64,000 nucleotides of DNA from Hyphomicrobium sp. GTDB taxonomy: Bacteria; Pseudomonadota; Alphaproteobacteria; Rhizobiales; Hyphomicrobiaceae. Positions 1 to 7,985 of this stretch are shown piece by piece. Location: positions 62,001 to 126,000 of the forward strand of contig JADJVG010000004.1 in NCBI GenBank assembly GCA_016716675.1. The letters are read 5' to 3'. Every line of letters begins with the position of its first letter. Positions within the stretch are counted from its first letter, which is position 1. The notes beneath the pieces were generated by a model. That model was not told the DNA's origin. It made no database searches and worked only from the letters and a program-made list of their open reading frames with translations. Made by a program: the position numbers and the translations under genes.

Positions 1-1103
1 CCGGCTGAATATCCGGCGTCTTCGATCGACAGACCACGGCCGATCAAGTCAGCGAAATCGCCGACCCTGACAGCATCCGCCGGAAGCTCCGTCACATCGA
101 CGGTGATAAGGTCCATCGACACGCGCCCGACAATGGGGGCGAGCGTGCCAGCGATCACAACATGCCCGCCCGGGCGGCCATCGGGCGCGCTCGCCGAGCG
201 AGGAATCCCGTCGGCGTAACCGGCTGCGATCGTTGCAATGCGGCTTGGGCGCGTGGCGCGCCACGTTGCCGAATAGCCGACTGTCTCTCCGGGTGGCACA
301 TCGTGCACCGCCAGCACGCGCGCCGAAACGGAGACAGCGGGCAGCACTGGCGCCGGATTGGATTGCGAGGCTTGTCCGCCATAGAGCGCGTACCCCGGGC
401 GCACGAGATCGAAGTGATATTGCGATCCGAGCATCAAACCGTCGGAAGCGGCAAGCGAACGCGGCACGCCCGGAAACAACGCGGTCAACGTTTCAAAAGC
501 CAGCAGTTGATCGCGGTTCTTGCGGTCGGCGGGATTATCGGCTGACGCCAGATGGCTCATGATTAGTCGCACGTCGATGCCCGGCATCAGCAGACCCGGT
601 TCAGCCGCGATGCGGCGAACATCACGCGCCGGCAGGCCGAGCCGGTTCAGACCGGTATCGATATGCATCGCGGCGGGCAGATTGGCGTGGCGAGACGTGG
701 CAAGCACAGACCAGCGCGCCACATCGTCCAGCGTTGACAGCACCGGCATCACGCCGAGCGCCACGAACGTTTCGCCGCCGTCGCCCGCTAGGCCATCGAG
801 GGCAAAGATGTCAGCCTTTGGCGCGAGACTGCGCGCTAGCCGGGCTTCATCCGGTGTAGCGATGAAGAACGTGCTGCATCCGGCTTTGACCAGCGCCGGG
901 ATGACGCGCGCCGCGCCAAGGCCATAGGCATCAGCTTTCACAACGGCGCCGCAGCGGGCAGGGGGCACACGGCGTGCAAGCGCCTGCCAGTTGTTGGCAA
1001 TCGTTGCCAGATCAACGGTAATCACGCCCGTCGCACCAGCAGGTGCAGCGTCGGCAAGAGGCGATGCGGCGGTGAGGCTCTGATGTTTGGCTATGGGGTT
1101 CAC
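1..1103 (-). CDS. alr: Alanine racemase (3' end cut by window edge)
   Basis: PLP-dependent racemase that converts L-alanine to D-alanine for peptidoglycan synthesis. The frame is open from about 1103 down to base 1, giving about 367 residues, so the last few codons lie outside the window. The N-terminal PLP lysine sits in VVKADAYGLGA. The other recognisable blocks are GLNRLGLP, RPGYALYGG, the AGYADGIPR block and GRVSMDLITVDVT, which is typical of the C-terminal beta domain. The likely start is a GTG at 1103; an ATG at 1117 is out of frame and stops within six codons, and no strong ribosome binding site is visible. It follows dnaB closely (stop at 1151), an arrangement common in Hyphomicrobiales. 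Identification is secure from motifs; only the exact start is uncertain. Confidence 0.93.
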   Translation of the reverse strand, partial: MNPIAKHQSLTAASPLADAAPAGATGVITVDLATIANNWQALARRVPPARCGAVVKADAYGLGAARVIPALVKAGCSTFFIATPDEARLARSLAPKADIFALDGLAGDGGETFVALGVMPVLSTLDDVARWSVLATSRHANLPAAMHIDTGLNRLGLPARDVRRIAAEPGLLMPGIDVRLIMSHLASADNPADRKNRDQLLAFETLTALFPGVPRSLAASDGLMLGSQYHFDLVRPGYALYGGQASQSNPAPVLPAVSVSARVLAVHDVPPGETVGYSATWRATRPSRIATIAAGYADGIPRSASAPDGRPGGHVVIAGTLAPIVGRVSMDLITVDVTELPADAVRVGDFADLIGRGLSIEDAGYSA

Positions 1104-1150
1104 CGGTCTGGCAGCATGTAATCGCGCGCCAGATTGCCGAAGCGCGTAAA

Positions 1151-2609
1151 CTAACCTTCGAACGACAGCTCGACCGTTCCAACCGGACCGTGACGCTGTT
1201 TGCCGATGATCACTTCCGCTTTGCCGGACGCCTGGCTCATCTTGGCCATCCAATCCGAGAATTCAGGCGTTCCTTCGGCAGGTTTGGTACGCTCGATGTA
1301 GTATTCGTCGCGGTAGACGAACATCACGACGTCGGCGTCCTGCTCGGATCGAGCCCGATTCACGAAGGTCGGAGAGCTGCGGCCGCTTGTCGTCGCGGTT
1401 TTCGACCTGACGTGAGAGCTGCGACAGCGCGATGATCGGCACCACCAGTTCCTTGGCCAGCGCCTTGAGACCCGTGGTGATTTCGGTGATTTCCTGGACG
1501 CGATTGCCATCGCCTTTCTTCGAACCGGCCAGCAACTGAAGGTAGTCAACGACCAGCAGGTCAAGTCCGTGCTGGCGCTTCAATTTGCGGGCGCGCGCTG
1601 AAAGCTGCGCAATGGTAATGCCGCCGGTTTGGTCGATGAACAGCGGAATGCGCGACATCTCGGCCGCCACTTCCGACAGCTTGCGGAACTCCTGCTCGTC
1701 GATCATGCCGCGGCGGATTTTCTCCGACGAAATTTCGGCCTGTTCCGCGAGAATACGAGTGGCCAACTGTTCGCTCGACATTTCCAGCGAGAAGAAGCCG
1801 ACGATGCCGCCATCGACGGTTTCCATCGACCCGTCGGCGGCGCGTTCGCCCTTGTAGGCTTTGGCGACGTTGTAGGCGATGTTGGTTGCGAGCGCGGTTT
1901 TGCCCATCGACGGGCGTCCGGCGAGAATGATCAAGTCTGAGCGTTGCAGGCCGCCGAGCTTGTTATCGAGATCCGACAAGCCCGTTGACGCGCCCGACAA
2001 ATGGCCGGAGCGCTGAAACGCGGCATTCGCCATGGTGATGGCGTGGGTCAGCGCGCTTTGGAAGCTCTCGAAACCCTGCCCATACTTGTTGGCTTCAGCC
2101 AGTGTATAGAGACGGCTTTCCGCTTCTTCGATCTGCGCTTTCGGCGGATGATCGACGGCGCTGTCGTAAGCGGTGTTGACCAGATCCTCGCCGATCACGA
2201 TCAGCGAGCGGCGCGTTGCCAGATCATAGATCGTGCGCCCGTATTCGGCGGCGTTGATGATCGTCGTGGCGTTGGCGGCGAGGCGGCCGAGATACTGCGG
2301 CACGCTCATGTGCGCGTCGATCGGATCGGTGTTCTCGAAGAACGTTTTGACGGTCACCGGCGTCGCGGTCTTGCCCGCATGAATGAGCGCGGCCAACGTC
2401 TCATAGATCCGGCCGTGCAGGGGATCGAAGAAATGGTTGGGCGACAGGAAGCCGGAGACGCGATCGAGCGACTCGTTGTTGACCAGGACCGCGCCGAGCA
2501 GCGCCTGCTCCGCCTCGAGGTTGTGCGGTGCTTGACGGAACGTCAGCGGTTCGGTGGCCGATGCGGCTTGCTTAAGCTTCTCGGTGAGGAGGACTGCGGA
2601 ATTTGCCAT
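1151..2609 (-). pseudogene. dnaB: Replicative DNA helicase DnaB, frame broken by one extra base
   Basis: Hexameric 5'-3' helicase of the replication fork. Residues 20-125 form the DnaB N-terminal domain (HNLEAEQALLGAVLVN). The RecA-like ATPase domain follows, with Walker A GRPSMGKTA, Walker B LLVVDYLQLL and the ALSQLSRQVENR loop. The frame that starts at 2609 is coherent to LSDLRESGSI, then turns into arginine-rich nonsense ending at 1263. The expected continuation, EQDADVVMF followed by DEYY and the C-terminal tail, is in the next frame and ends at 1151. Removing one G from the GG at 1346-1347 restores a single frame of 485 residues, the normal family length. Since DnaB is essential, a sequence error is more likely than a real mutation. 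The start ATG at 2609 fits the family N-terminus. Confidence 0.9.
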
Positions 2610-2763
2610 GAGCAGACCCTAGACGATTCAAGACCGGTACCGCTTGTGAGAAGCGGCGGCTTTTGTGTTCCATCCCCGCTATCAACACGCGACGTCACCG
2701 CCAGTCGAAATCGCTTGGTGGTGGCGAATCGGTTGCCTGCCCCGCCCGCAGCCTACAACGCAA

Positions 2764-2791
2764 AACGGCGCCGGGAAGACCCAGCGCCGTT
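2764..2791 (-). terminator. Stem-loop after rplI, probable operon terminator
   Basis: Arms AACGGCGC (2764-2771) and GCGCCGTT (2784-2791) are perfect inverse complements, and GGG/CCC can pair further in. On the minus strand the hairpin is followed by TTGCGTT. It lies 62 bases past the rplI stop and before dnaB, so it probably ends the rpsF-rpsR-DUF2232-rplI transcript. The T tract is weak, so it could instead be a 3'-end stabilising hairpin. Confidence 0.5.
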
Positions 2792-2852
2792 GTTCACCGT
2801 TTGCGCCGCGCTATCCCCAACCGGGAAGCCGCCAGCGCTTGCCAAATTGGCT

Positions 2853-3410
2853 TTATTCCGGGCCTGAACCTTCTTCGAACATTTCGCCAGCGAAGGTTTC
2901 GATTTCAGGGGCTTCGTCCTTGACGACCGAGACGTTCTCGCCCTTCGACTGCTTATCGGCTTCATCCTGCGAGCGCGCGATGTTGAGCGTGATGTCGCAG
3001 ATGACTTCCGGGTGCAGCTGCACCCTGGCGGCAGTCAAGCCCAGCGACTTGATCGGCTTGTCGAGAAGCACCTGGTTGCGGTCAACCGTGAAGCCGCCAA
3101 CCGTGACCAGATCCGAGATGTCGCGCGTCGAGACCGAGCCGTAGAGCTGGCCGGTGTCGCCGGCGGCGCGGATCAGCACGAACGTCTGACCGTTGAGCTT
3201 TGCGGCAACGGCTTCGGCGTCCTTCTTGTGCGACAGGTTTTCGGCTTCAAGCTGAGCGCGGCGGCCTTCGAAGACCTTCTTGTTGTCTTCCGTGGCGCGC
3301 AGTGCCTTCTTCTGCGGCAGCAAGAAGTTGCGGGCGTAGCCGTTCTTGACGTTGACGATGTCGCCCATCTGGCCGAGACGGCCGATGCGCTGAAGTAGAA
3401 TGACCTGCAT
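2853..3410 (-). CDS. rplI: 50S ribosomal protein L9
   Basis: Ribosomal protein bL9, which binds 23S rRNA in the large subunit. The protein has 185 residues. It begins MQVILLQRIGRLGQMGD and contains GYARNFLLPQKKAL, the hallmark N-terminal RNA-binding region. The central helix and the C-terminal domain (RDISDLVTVGGF) follow. The tail past residue 150 is acidic and longer than in Escherichia coli, as is usual in this order. The start is set by the family N-terminus and by AAGGAGCTCACGTC directly upstream of the ATG; the frame stays open for 40 more codons upstream, but these lack family similarity. It is the last gene of the rpsF-rpsR-DUF2232-rplI operon. Confidence 0.97.
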   Translation of the reverse strand: MQVILLQRIGRLGQMGDIVNVKNGYARNFLLPQKKALRATEDNKKVFEGRRAQLEAENLSHKKDAEAVAAKLNGQTFVLIRAAGDTGQLYGSVSTRDISDLVTVGGFTVDRNQVLLDKPIKSLGLTAARVQLHPEVICDITLNIARSQDEADKQSKGENVSVVKDEAPEIETFAGEMFEEGSGPE

Positions 3411-3465
3411 GACGTGAGCTCCTTGATATGATCGTGTGATCGTTTGAGGTTTTAGGATTGAGTGT

Positions 3466-4441
3466 TCAGGCGGGATCGGCGGGCGGTGGCCGTTCGCCGC
3501 CTTCCCGATAGGCGAAGATCGTCTCGGCAAGCCCGACGACTGCGAGAAGAAGGGCGATGCCGGGCGTGTACAGCACCAGCGACGCGTAGAGGGCCGTCAG
3601 TATAAAATTGCGCCACGCGGACCCGCGCGTCAGTGAATGCCCGACGGCAAGTCCCAACGAGCGCGAAAGCAATGGTCAGTGCTCCGGCAAAGCCGCCCGC
3701 GAGTAGCCCCGGAAAACCATCGAGGAAAGCCGCCGCCATAGCCGCCAGCAACGCGAACGTGGCGCTTGCCGGCAACCGCAGCTGGCTGAAATCCGGCCAC
3801 GGCCGCACCAGCCGTCCCGACGCCAGCGTGATACGCCCGGCCAGCCACAGATTGAGCAACGTCGTGATCATCGAGAGCGCGGCAAGCGTCGTCGGCAACA
3901 GGCCGAGAGCGCGCTTCGAGATCTCGTCGATCTGCGCTTCGGTCAGCGGCGTTGATCCCGGGATTTGCGGCATTTCAGTTTTGACGAACGTCTCGACTAG
4001 CGTCCGCATGGCTTTGGTCAGTGCGTCGACGTCGCCGCCCATCACAACCAATGCAAGGGCCGCAAAAATACCGCCGAACATGGCGGCGGCCAGCACGATG
4101 CGGCCGATCGGGAACCACTCGACAGCGGTATCAGGGTGGTCGTCACCCGTCTTGCGGCCGAGAAGCGCAAGCCGCGTCGTCATGGCGGCAGGTGCCCCGG
4201 CACTCACCGCAAACACAAGGGCCGCCATCGGGTTAGTCAGCAGCAGGATCGTGAGCGTCGCAACGGTCGTGGCAATGGCAGCAGCCATCGGCCCGATGCC
4301 GAGGCCGGCGAGATACAGCGACAGGGGTGTCAGGAAAAACAGCACGAAGCGCAACAGCATTGGCCCCGTGGTCGCGGACGCGAACACGACAGCGGCGATA
4401 ACGCCGGCAGCAATGGCCAGGAGCAGTTGGTTCGTCGTCAT
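3466..4441 (-). pseudogene. DUF2232 family membrane protein, frameshifted near its C-terminus
   Basis: Multi-pass inner-membrane protein of the DUF2232 family, found between rpsR and rplI in many Hyphomicrobiales; its function is not established. It has about eight hydrophobic segments, beginning with LLLAIAAGVIAAVVFASA. The frame from 4441 is coherent to ALTIAFALVG near 3656 and then loses hydrophobicity, running to 3452. The natural continuation, LAVGHSLTRGSAWRNF followed by a hydrophobic stretch and ending in ERPPPADPA, is in another frame and stops at 3466. Dropping one C from the CCC at 3653-3655 joins them into 324 residues. The run of three identical bases suggests a sequencing indel. 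Family assignment rests on context and topology. Confidence 0.8.
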
Positions 4442-4530
4442 AGTCTTGTGCTGTCCCGCGATCTATCTAAGCGGTTAGAGCGAAGCCCGGCAGATGCCGC
4501 TCGCCCAACGATTGAAGAGAGTGAATGCGC

Positions 4531-4553
4531 GGCGCCGGGGAACACCCAGCGCC
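4531..4553 (-). terminator. Stem-loop between rpsR and DUF2232 gene
   Basis: GGCGCC (4531-4536) and GCGCC (4549-4553) pair, with GGGG/CCC pairing inside. The sequence is nearly the same as the hairpin behind rplI at 2764-2791. There is no T run, and genes continue on both sides, so it is more likely an intercistronic processing or stability element, or an attenuator, than a full terminator. Confidence 0.35.
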
Positions 4554-4567
4554 ACGCAGGTTCTTGC

Positions 4568-4822
4568 TTACTTGATCACATACGGCAGCAGGCCGAGGAA
4601 GCGTGCGCGCTTGATGGCGCGTGCCAGCTCGCGCTGCTTCTTGGCGGAGACGGCCGTGATGCGGCTCGGCACGATCTTGCCGCGCTCGGAGATGTAGCGG
4701 CCGAGCAGGCGGACGTCCTTGTAGTCGATCTTCGGCGCAGCATCGCCCGAGAACGGGCAGGTCTTGCGACGGCGATGGAACGGACGGCGCTTTTCGCCGC
4801 CTGGGGTTGCGATTTCAGCCAT
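4568..4822 (-). CDS. rpsR: 30S ribosomal protein S18
   Basis: Ribosomal protein bS18 of the small-subunit platform, which partners bS6. The protein has 84 residues and is strongly basic. It contains the S18 signature region RRKTCPFSG, followed by IDYKDVRLLGRYISERGKI and AKKQRELARAIKRARFLGLLP. It begins 3 bases after the rpsF stop, so the two are probably co-translated. Length and sequence are typical of alphaproteobacteria. Confidence 0.98.
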   Translation of the reverse strand: MAEIATPGGEKRRPFHRRRKTCPFSGDAAPKIDYKDVRLLGRYISERGKIVPSRITAVSAKKQRELARAIKRARFLGLLPYVIK

Positions 4823-4825
4823 GTG

Positions 4826-5431
4826 TTAGCCCTCTGAACCGGAAGAAGTCGGACCTGCGTCACGCGGGGGACGGGGAGCGCGGGGCGCATCACCATCACG
4901 CGGCGGACGCGGACCACGATCGCCAAACGGCGCGCGCGGGGCGTCGCCTTCACGCGGGGGACGCGGACGGAACGTCGAGCCGCCTTCACGGCCGCCGCCA
5001 CCACCGCCACCACCGAAGCCACGGCCACCGCCGCCGCCACCGAAGCCACCACGGCCACCACCGCCGCCGAAGCCGCCGCGATCGCCACGATCACCGCGTT
5101 CTTCGCGATCCTGCTTGCGCATCTGGATCGACGGCTCGGTTTCGAGCTCTTCGACGCGGACGGTCAGGAAGCGAATGACGTCGGGGTTGATGCCCATGAG
5201 GCGTTCCATTTCAGCAACGGCAGCGGGAGGGCTGTCGATGTTGAAAAACGCGTAGTGAGCCTTGCGGTTCTTCTTGACCTTGAAAGCGAGGCCCTTGAGG
5301 CCCCAGTATTCCTGCTTGGTCACTTTGCCATTGCCGGCCGTGATAACGCCTTCGAATTCCTTCATCAGCGCTTCGACTTGGGCTTGGGTCACGTCCTGGC
5401 GCGCCAGGAACGTATGCTCGTATAGCGGCAT
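4826..5431 (-). CDS. rpsF: 30S ribosomal protein S6 with long glycine/arginine-rich tail
   Basis: Ribosomal protein bS6, partner of bS18 in the 30S platform. The core occupies residues 1-100: MPLYEHTFLARQD at the start, the strand KQEYWGLKGLAFKVKKNRK, and MGINPDVIRFLTVRVEELE. The tail, residues about 108-201, is low complexity: repeats of RGDRGG and FGGGGG are followed by proline-rich PRPPRDGDAPRAP repeats. Alphaproteobacterial S6 proteins often have charged tails, but this one nearly doubles the protein. It is the first gene of the rpsF-rpsR-DUF2232-rplI operon. The start is supported by the conserved N-terminus and by a purine-rich sequence upstream. Confidence 0.97.
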   Translation of the reverse strand: MPLYEHTFLARQDVTQAQVEALMKEFEGVITAGNGKVTKQEYWGLKGLAFKVKKNRKAHYAFFNIDSPPAAVAEMERLMGINPDVIRFLTVRVEELETEPSIQMRKQDREERGDRGDRGGFGGGGGRGGFGGGGGGRGFGGGGGGGGREGGSTFRPRPPREGDAPRAPFGDRGPRPPRDGDAPRAPRPPRDAGPTSSGSEG

Positions 5432-5837
5432 ACGGATCAGCCTTTCGGTTTAAGTTTCACATCTGGGTTCGCCCAAATGCGTCATCCCTCCGGCGCAAAG
5501 CCCTGTTGAGCCCAAGAAAGGCCCTATCAGTACCCAAAGGAGAAGACACTGGGGGGCGGGCTCTGATGCCCTCTCGAGAACCGCCTGCCATATCGCAGAC
5601 ACAACTCAAGCCCCCGTTCAGCCTCCAACCGGAGCGGGTGAAGGGCGGACATATACCCGCTTTTGCCCCACTGGCAAGGCCTGACAGCTTGAGCATAGGC
5701 CCGGCAGCACCTCTGCCGCAGGTGTAGCCGGCCTAAGCCACGCCGCAAGCCTCTGGATAACCGCAGAATTTCCGCAGTAATATGGTCTAAGCGGTCTCCG
5801 CTGCCGCCGCTATTATTATGTGCACCTCAGTGAGACT
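5432..5837. other. Gene-free interval upstream of rpsF
   Basis: About 400 bases separate rpsF (minus) from the small plus-strand gene at 5838. No convincing coding sequence or RNA gene is seen. It should contain the rpsF operon promoter and 5' leader on the minus strand, and the promoter of the small gene on the plus strand, but I could not pick out boxes with confidence. An AT-richer patch lies around 5765-5820. Confidence 0.5.
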
Positions 5838-6068
5838 ATGAGAGCCATGGCGTTTCTCGACAGCATTCCCTGGTGGGCCGCATTGGCGGCGGCGTTGACG
5901 CTCGGGCTGGCGCCGTTCACGCCCGAGCCGCACATCGTCGAAAAGTTGAGAATGCTGTTTACCGGCACACTGACACGGCCGCTCGACATGTTCGATCTGG
6001 CCCTGCATGCCGCGCCGTGGCTGCTGTTTGTCGCCAAGTTGGCCCGCATGGCCGTAAGCCGGGGGTAG
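5838..6068 (+). CDS. Small membrane-associated protein (about 76 residues), unknown function
   Basis: Short protein beginning MRAMAFLDSIPWWAALAAA. It has a hydrophobic segment at residues 10-30, the conserved-looking middle PEPHIVEKLRMLFTGTL and a second hydrophobic stretch, HAAPWLLFVAKLARM. The arrangement resembles small alphaproteobacterial proteins that databases label loosely as hypothetical or RND-related; I recognise the pattern, not a function. The start could be ATG 5838 or ATG 5847, and a GTG at 5820 is also in frame. It stands alone, with about 200 bases before the next gene. Confidence 0.65.
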   Translation: MRAMAFLDSIPWWAALAAALTLGLAPFTPEPHIVEKLRMLFTGTLTRPLDMFDLALHAAPWLLFVAKLARMAVSRG

Positions 6069-6276
6069 CCTCAAGCGGTATCAACAACTTTGTAGCCACC
6101 CGCGACCGGGCCCGAAGTGCGGCGCGCCTGCCGCTCCTCGCGGCTGGTAGGTAGGACGCATTAAAACACCATCCCGTTGCCACACAGATCATGGCGTAGT
6201 CCGCGCTCCGGTGAAAATGAGAGTGCACGGGACGACCACGCGATGGCGTCCTGTGCGTGTTTTGAGGGAGCACGTC

Positions 6277-6522
6277 ATGAAGTTTGCCGCATACACGGAC
6301 GACACCATCTGGTCGGTTGAAGAAACCGAAGCCGAAGCCCGCACGGAAGCGGAAGCAACCATGACCGAAATGGGGTCCGCTGGCCGCATCGCAGAACTGA
6401 AGGTCGCACCGATCGACGATGACCTCGTTGAGGCACTCGAAGAAGCCGAAGGCACAGGCACAGAGGTCATGTTTGACTTGATCGACGGCGAATTGTGCGA
6501 AGTCGAAACCGTCGACGCCTAA
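6277..6522 (+). CDS. Small acidic protein (81 residues), unknown
   Basis: Very acidic, alanine- and glutamate-rich protein with no cysteine, no signal peptide and no membrane segment. It starts MKFAAYTDDTIW, continues through EETEAEARTEAEATMTEMG and ends LCEVETVDA. The start at 6277 is chosen because GAGGGAGCACGTC precedes it at good spacing; an upstream in-frame start exists but has no such site. Composition suggests a soluble cytoplasmic protein. I do not recognise the family. It is transcribed in the same direction as the MFS gene 120 bases downstream. Confidence 0.7.
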   Translation: MKFAAYTDDTIWSVEETEAEARTEAEATMTEMGSAGRIAELKVAPIDDDLVEALEEAEGTGTEVMFDLIDGELCEVETVDA

Positions 6523-6641
6523 AGTCGACTTGAACCGCACGCAATTGCAACCGTATTGGTGTCCAATTCTGGTTTCAGTGCAAATGGGCCACGTGCCTGG
6601 ATTGCGCGTCACCTCAGTTTTGCACACCGGACGGTGATCCC

Positions 6642-7847
6642 ATGACGGAAATACCCGGCCGCTCAGCGTCGCCGCTGACGCCGTCGGAACAATCGCCCAC
6701 AGCAGACCGCGCTCTGCTGTGGGCGCTTTTTTTTGGCAATTTCGTCACCGGCACCGGCATCCTGTTGCCGGCTGGCATGTTGACCGATCTTGCCGCCGGC
6801 ATGGACGTATCGGTGGCTGAAGCCGGCAAGCTCTTAGTGTTCAGCGGCGTTGTCGTCGCGGTTGGCGCTCCGTTGATCGCGGCCTTCACCAGCCATGTTG
6901 ATCGCCGCACCATGCTGCTGCTGGCGCTCGCCATTTATCTGGTAACGCACACAGTCGCGGCATTCGCGCCGAATTTTGATGTGCTAATCGCGGCGCGATT
7001 GGCCATGGGCATTGCTGCCGCGATTTTTACGCCGCAAGCAGCCGCGACCGTCGGAGTGCTGCTGCCACCACAGCGCCGCGCGAGCGCCATCACTATGATT
7101 TTCATCGGCTGGTCGCTGGCGACCGTTGGCGGCATGCCGCTCGGTGGATACGTTGCCCATGAATACGGCTGGCGTGTCGCCTACGGCATCGTTGCCGCGA
7201 TGTCGCTCGTCGCGATGCTGGCGGTTGCCCTCACGCTGCCGGGCGGCGTGCGTATTCCAAGGCTGCGCCTTGCAAGCTGGATAAGCGTCGCGACCAGTCC
7301 GGCGTTGCTGCTCGTGCTGCTCGTCACGGTTTTAAACGGCACTGGCCAATTCACGTTCTTCACCTATCTCAATCCGTCGCTGAAAGCGTCGCTTGGCGCC
7401 AGTGCGGCGCTGCTCACGTTCGTGCTGGCGTGGTACGGCGTGTCGGCGACACTTGGTAATCTGATTGCATCGCGGTTCGTTGGCCGCTTGGGCACGTCAC
7501 GGTCGGCGCTGGTAACGCTGCTGGCCATGGCGGTTGGATTGACGCTGTGGGGGGCAGGGGCTGGAACGCTGTGGATCGGGTTGGTCGCCGGCGTTCTCTG
7601 GGGCCTCGGCACGTTCGCCACCAATTCGATCCAGCAGGCGCGGCTAGCAGGGCTGGCGCCCGACCTCACGTCGGCTTCGATCGCCCTCAATACGTCGTTG
7701 ATTTACCTGGGGCAGGCGCTGGGTTCGGGGCTAGGCGGTGTGCTTATTAACGACGGATATCTGCCGTTTCTGCCGTGGGTAGCGGCAGCCATTCTCGTCG
7801 TCGCGGCGGGTGTTTCGATCGCTGCGATGCGCTGGGAACACGGCTAG
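6642..7847 (+). CDS. MFS transporter (sugar/drug efflux type)
   Basis: Major facilitator superfamily inner-membrane permease of 401 residues with twelve predicted membrane segments. The first segment is ALLWALFFGNFVTGTGILLP. The loop HVDRRTMLLLALAIYL after segment 2 carries the family basic motif in weak form. Later segments include ARLAMGIAAAIFTPQAAATV. It resembles the AraJ/YdhP (arabinose efflux permease-like) subgroup; the substrate cannot be told from sequence. The start ATG at 6642 leaves a polar 23-residue leader before segment 1. An intrinsic-terminator-like hairpin lies inside codons 18-31 (see separate entry). It appears to be monocistronic. Confidence 0.88.
   Translation: MTEIPGRSASPLTPSEQSPTADRALLWALFFGNFVTGTGILLPAGMLTDLAAGMDVSVAEAGKLLVFSGVVVAVGAPLIAAFTSHVDRRTMLLLALAIYLVTHTVAAFAPNFDVLIAARLAMGIAAAIFTPQAAATVGVLLPPQRRASAITMIFIGWSLATVGGMPLGGYVAHEYGWRVAYGIVAAMSLVAMLAVALTLPGGVRIPRLRLASWISVATSPALLLVLLVTVLNGTGQFTFFTYLNPSLKASLGASAALLTFVLAWYGVSATLGNLIASRFVGRLGTSRSALVTLLAMAVGLTLWGAGAGTLWIGLVAGVLWGLGTFATNSIQQARLAGLAPDLTSASIALNTSLIYLGQALGSGLGGVLINDGYLPFLPWVAAAILVVAAGVSIAAMRWEHG
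6694..6734 (+). promoter_or_regulatory. Terminator/attenuator-like hairpin inside the MFS coding sequence
   Basis: A perfect 13-base-pair stem, CGCCCACAGCAGA (6694-6706) with TCTGCTGTGGGCG (6713-6725) around the loop CCGCGC, is followed by one C and eight Ts (6727-6734). This has every feature of a Rho-independent terminator reading on the plus strand, yet it sits in codons 18-31 of a transporter whose first membrane helix is encoded by the T run. It may attenuate transcription when translation is slow. Confidence 0.6.
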
Positions 7848-7985
7848 CCGCCAATTCCGCTTCGTGCGATGCGGGTCTGGAGCCGGTTCGTATGCGTACC
7901 ACCCTTGCGCGGGTGCGGCGGATCAGGCCAAGTACGCGCCGCACAATGCCAATGCAGCCTTTCACACAACCTCTCGGAGACACGC

